A DNA stretch of 64,000 bases. Source: Eublepharis macularius (Eukaryota > Chordata > Lepidosauria > Squamata > Eublepharidae). A program made the position numbers and the translations under genes. The stretch covers positions 7,587,001-7,651,000 of the forward strand of contig NC_072795.1 in assembly GCF_028583425.1 (NCBI RefSeq), read 5' to 3'. The stretch's first letter is position 1. Each line of letters opens with the position of its first letter. Of the stretch, positions 63,084 to 64,000 are shown piece after piece. Under the pieces are notes generated by a model. That model searched no databases and was not told the DNA's origin. It was given only the letters and a program-made list of their open reading frames with translations.

Positions 63084-63959
63084 GGTCGAATCCACATTCA
63101 CCCATTACCCGCATGTTGATCGGATATCTTCCGTTTGCCTCCAATCTGCGATTTTTTCCTCTTTGTTCACATTCCTGCTTCCAATCCGTCTTTCTCGCGC
63201 GTCCCTCCGGTCACACGGCCACTCAAAAACCGCTCTTTTGGGCGGGACCTTTTTTCCCACCCATTTTTTTAAAAAAATTTTGAGCGCACTTTTCCGTTAT
63301 TTCGATCTTGCCTTATAAAGAAACATCATTGAAGATAATGATGCCTCTCTTTCCCCCACTGACAGCACTGATGGCTCTCTCCCGTTTCTTTTTTGGAAAT
63401 TTGGAAGCATGTGGGAAGCTGTCGTGGGCATTTCCTATGCAGGACAGTTCAGTGCCTGAATTTTACTGAAGTTTCACTTCCTTGGAGTGTCATTATTTCG
63501 ATATTTCGTAATTTCGAGATTACAGTAATATAAAATAAAAAAAATAAAAAACAGTTAAAAAGGAAGTTTTGCAAGTCCGTTCTGAGGGTGGATTCACCCC
63601 GAAATGATTTTTCAAACTACCAGATTTGATTCAGAAACAGCATAATCAATAAATCCAATGCTATGAAGTCAAAAACAGTCTTTTGCAGACTACGGAGCAC
63701 TTGCAAGTTGAATCAGCCAATAGAAACTCTCGGAACGGCCGGAGAGACAGGAAGGGGGGTGGTTTTTAAAAAAACCGCATAAATTGAGCATTGGCCCGTT
63801 CACGGCCACCGTGAAACTCCCGTTGAAAACCTGTGACCACATATTCAGGAGAAATGCGAATGAAATGCGTCGGTTTAATGAGGTAATGTGACCGGCACTC
63901 GGGATTGCATGGGGAATGCGGGGAACATGCGACTTAGAATGAATAATGTGGATTTGACC
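63084..63959. mobile_element. DNA element with short inverted ends, about 876 bp
   Basis: GGTCGAATCCACATTC at 63084 and its near-exact inverse GAATAATGTGGATTTGACC ending 63959, with CGCATGTT also inverted further in. Two inner inverted words (CACACGGCC/GGCCACCGTG region). No transposase frame. Confidence 0.6.
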
Positions 63960-64000
63960 TTACTTCCCAACAGAGTTTTTCTCCATTCGATATAGTTAAA

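Overview
The window is vertebrate nuclear DNA, almost certainly from a squamate reptile (lizard or snake). The coding exons are short, with GT-AG introns. The repeats are a squamate set: a full Sauria SINE, 5S-rRNA-headed SINEs, BovB/RTE LINE 3' ends, CR1, L2-like and L1 fragments, Penelope-like elements (PLEs) with inverted ends, and many non-autonomous hAT-like elements. The species cannot be named from this sequence alone.

Two protein-coding genes are present, both on the minus strand and in tandem. (1) EIF4E2 (4EHP), the cap-binding translational repressor, runs from a CpG-island promoter near 27.2-27.8 kb down to 4.7 kb. Six coding exons are readable (27415-27434, 21050-21164, 19246-19380, 8598-8702, 4923-5075, 4702-4838), giving residues 1-222 of an expected ~245. 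The last coding exon was not found and probably lies left of the window. (2) A complete nine-exon cytochrome P450 family 2 gene starts at 59008 and stops at 33555. Its exons total 1485 nt (494 residues plus stop), with every P450 signature intact and a TATA-like box about 100 bp upstream of the ATG.

Layout: 0-27.4 kb is EIF4E2 introns carrying SINEs, CR1, a probable solo LTR, a long-TIR element, a PLE copy and L1 debris. 27.2-27.8 kb is the EIF4E2 CpG island. 28-33.2 kb is an intergenic retroelement block (BovB, broken L1, and a PLE with an open reverse transcriptase-GIY-YIG frame and a 13-bp target duplication). 33.5-59.1 kb is the CYP2 gene with repeat-rich introns; intron 1 is 13 kb and holds an L2-like RT fragment, an inverted BovB pair and a nested PLE/L2/DNA-element stack. 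59.1-64 kb is CYP2 upstream DNA made largely of an L1 end and nested DNA transposons.

The genes are not functionally linked: EIF4E2 acts in mRNA cap binding and repression, and the CYP2 enzyme is an ER-anchored monooxygenase. I saw no bacterial features, CRISPR array, rRNA gene or functional tRNA gene. The most unusual material is the inverted-terminus retroelements: PLE ends with hammerhead-ribozyme-like cores, a 645-bp insert with ~125-bp inverted ends and a 12-bp duplication, and perfect palindromes. Also notable is an 84-bp in-frame intron in EIF4E2.
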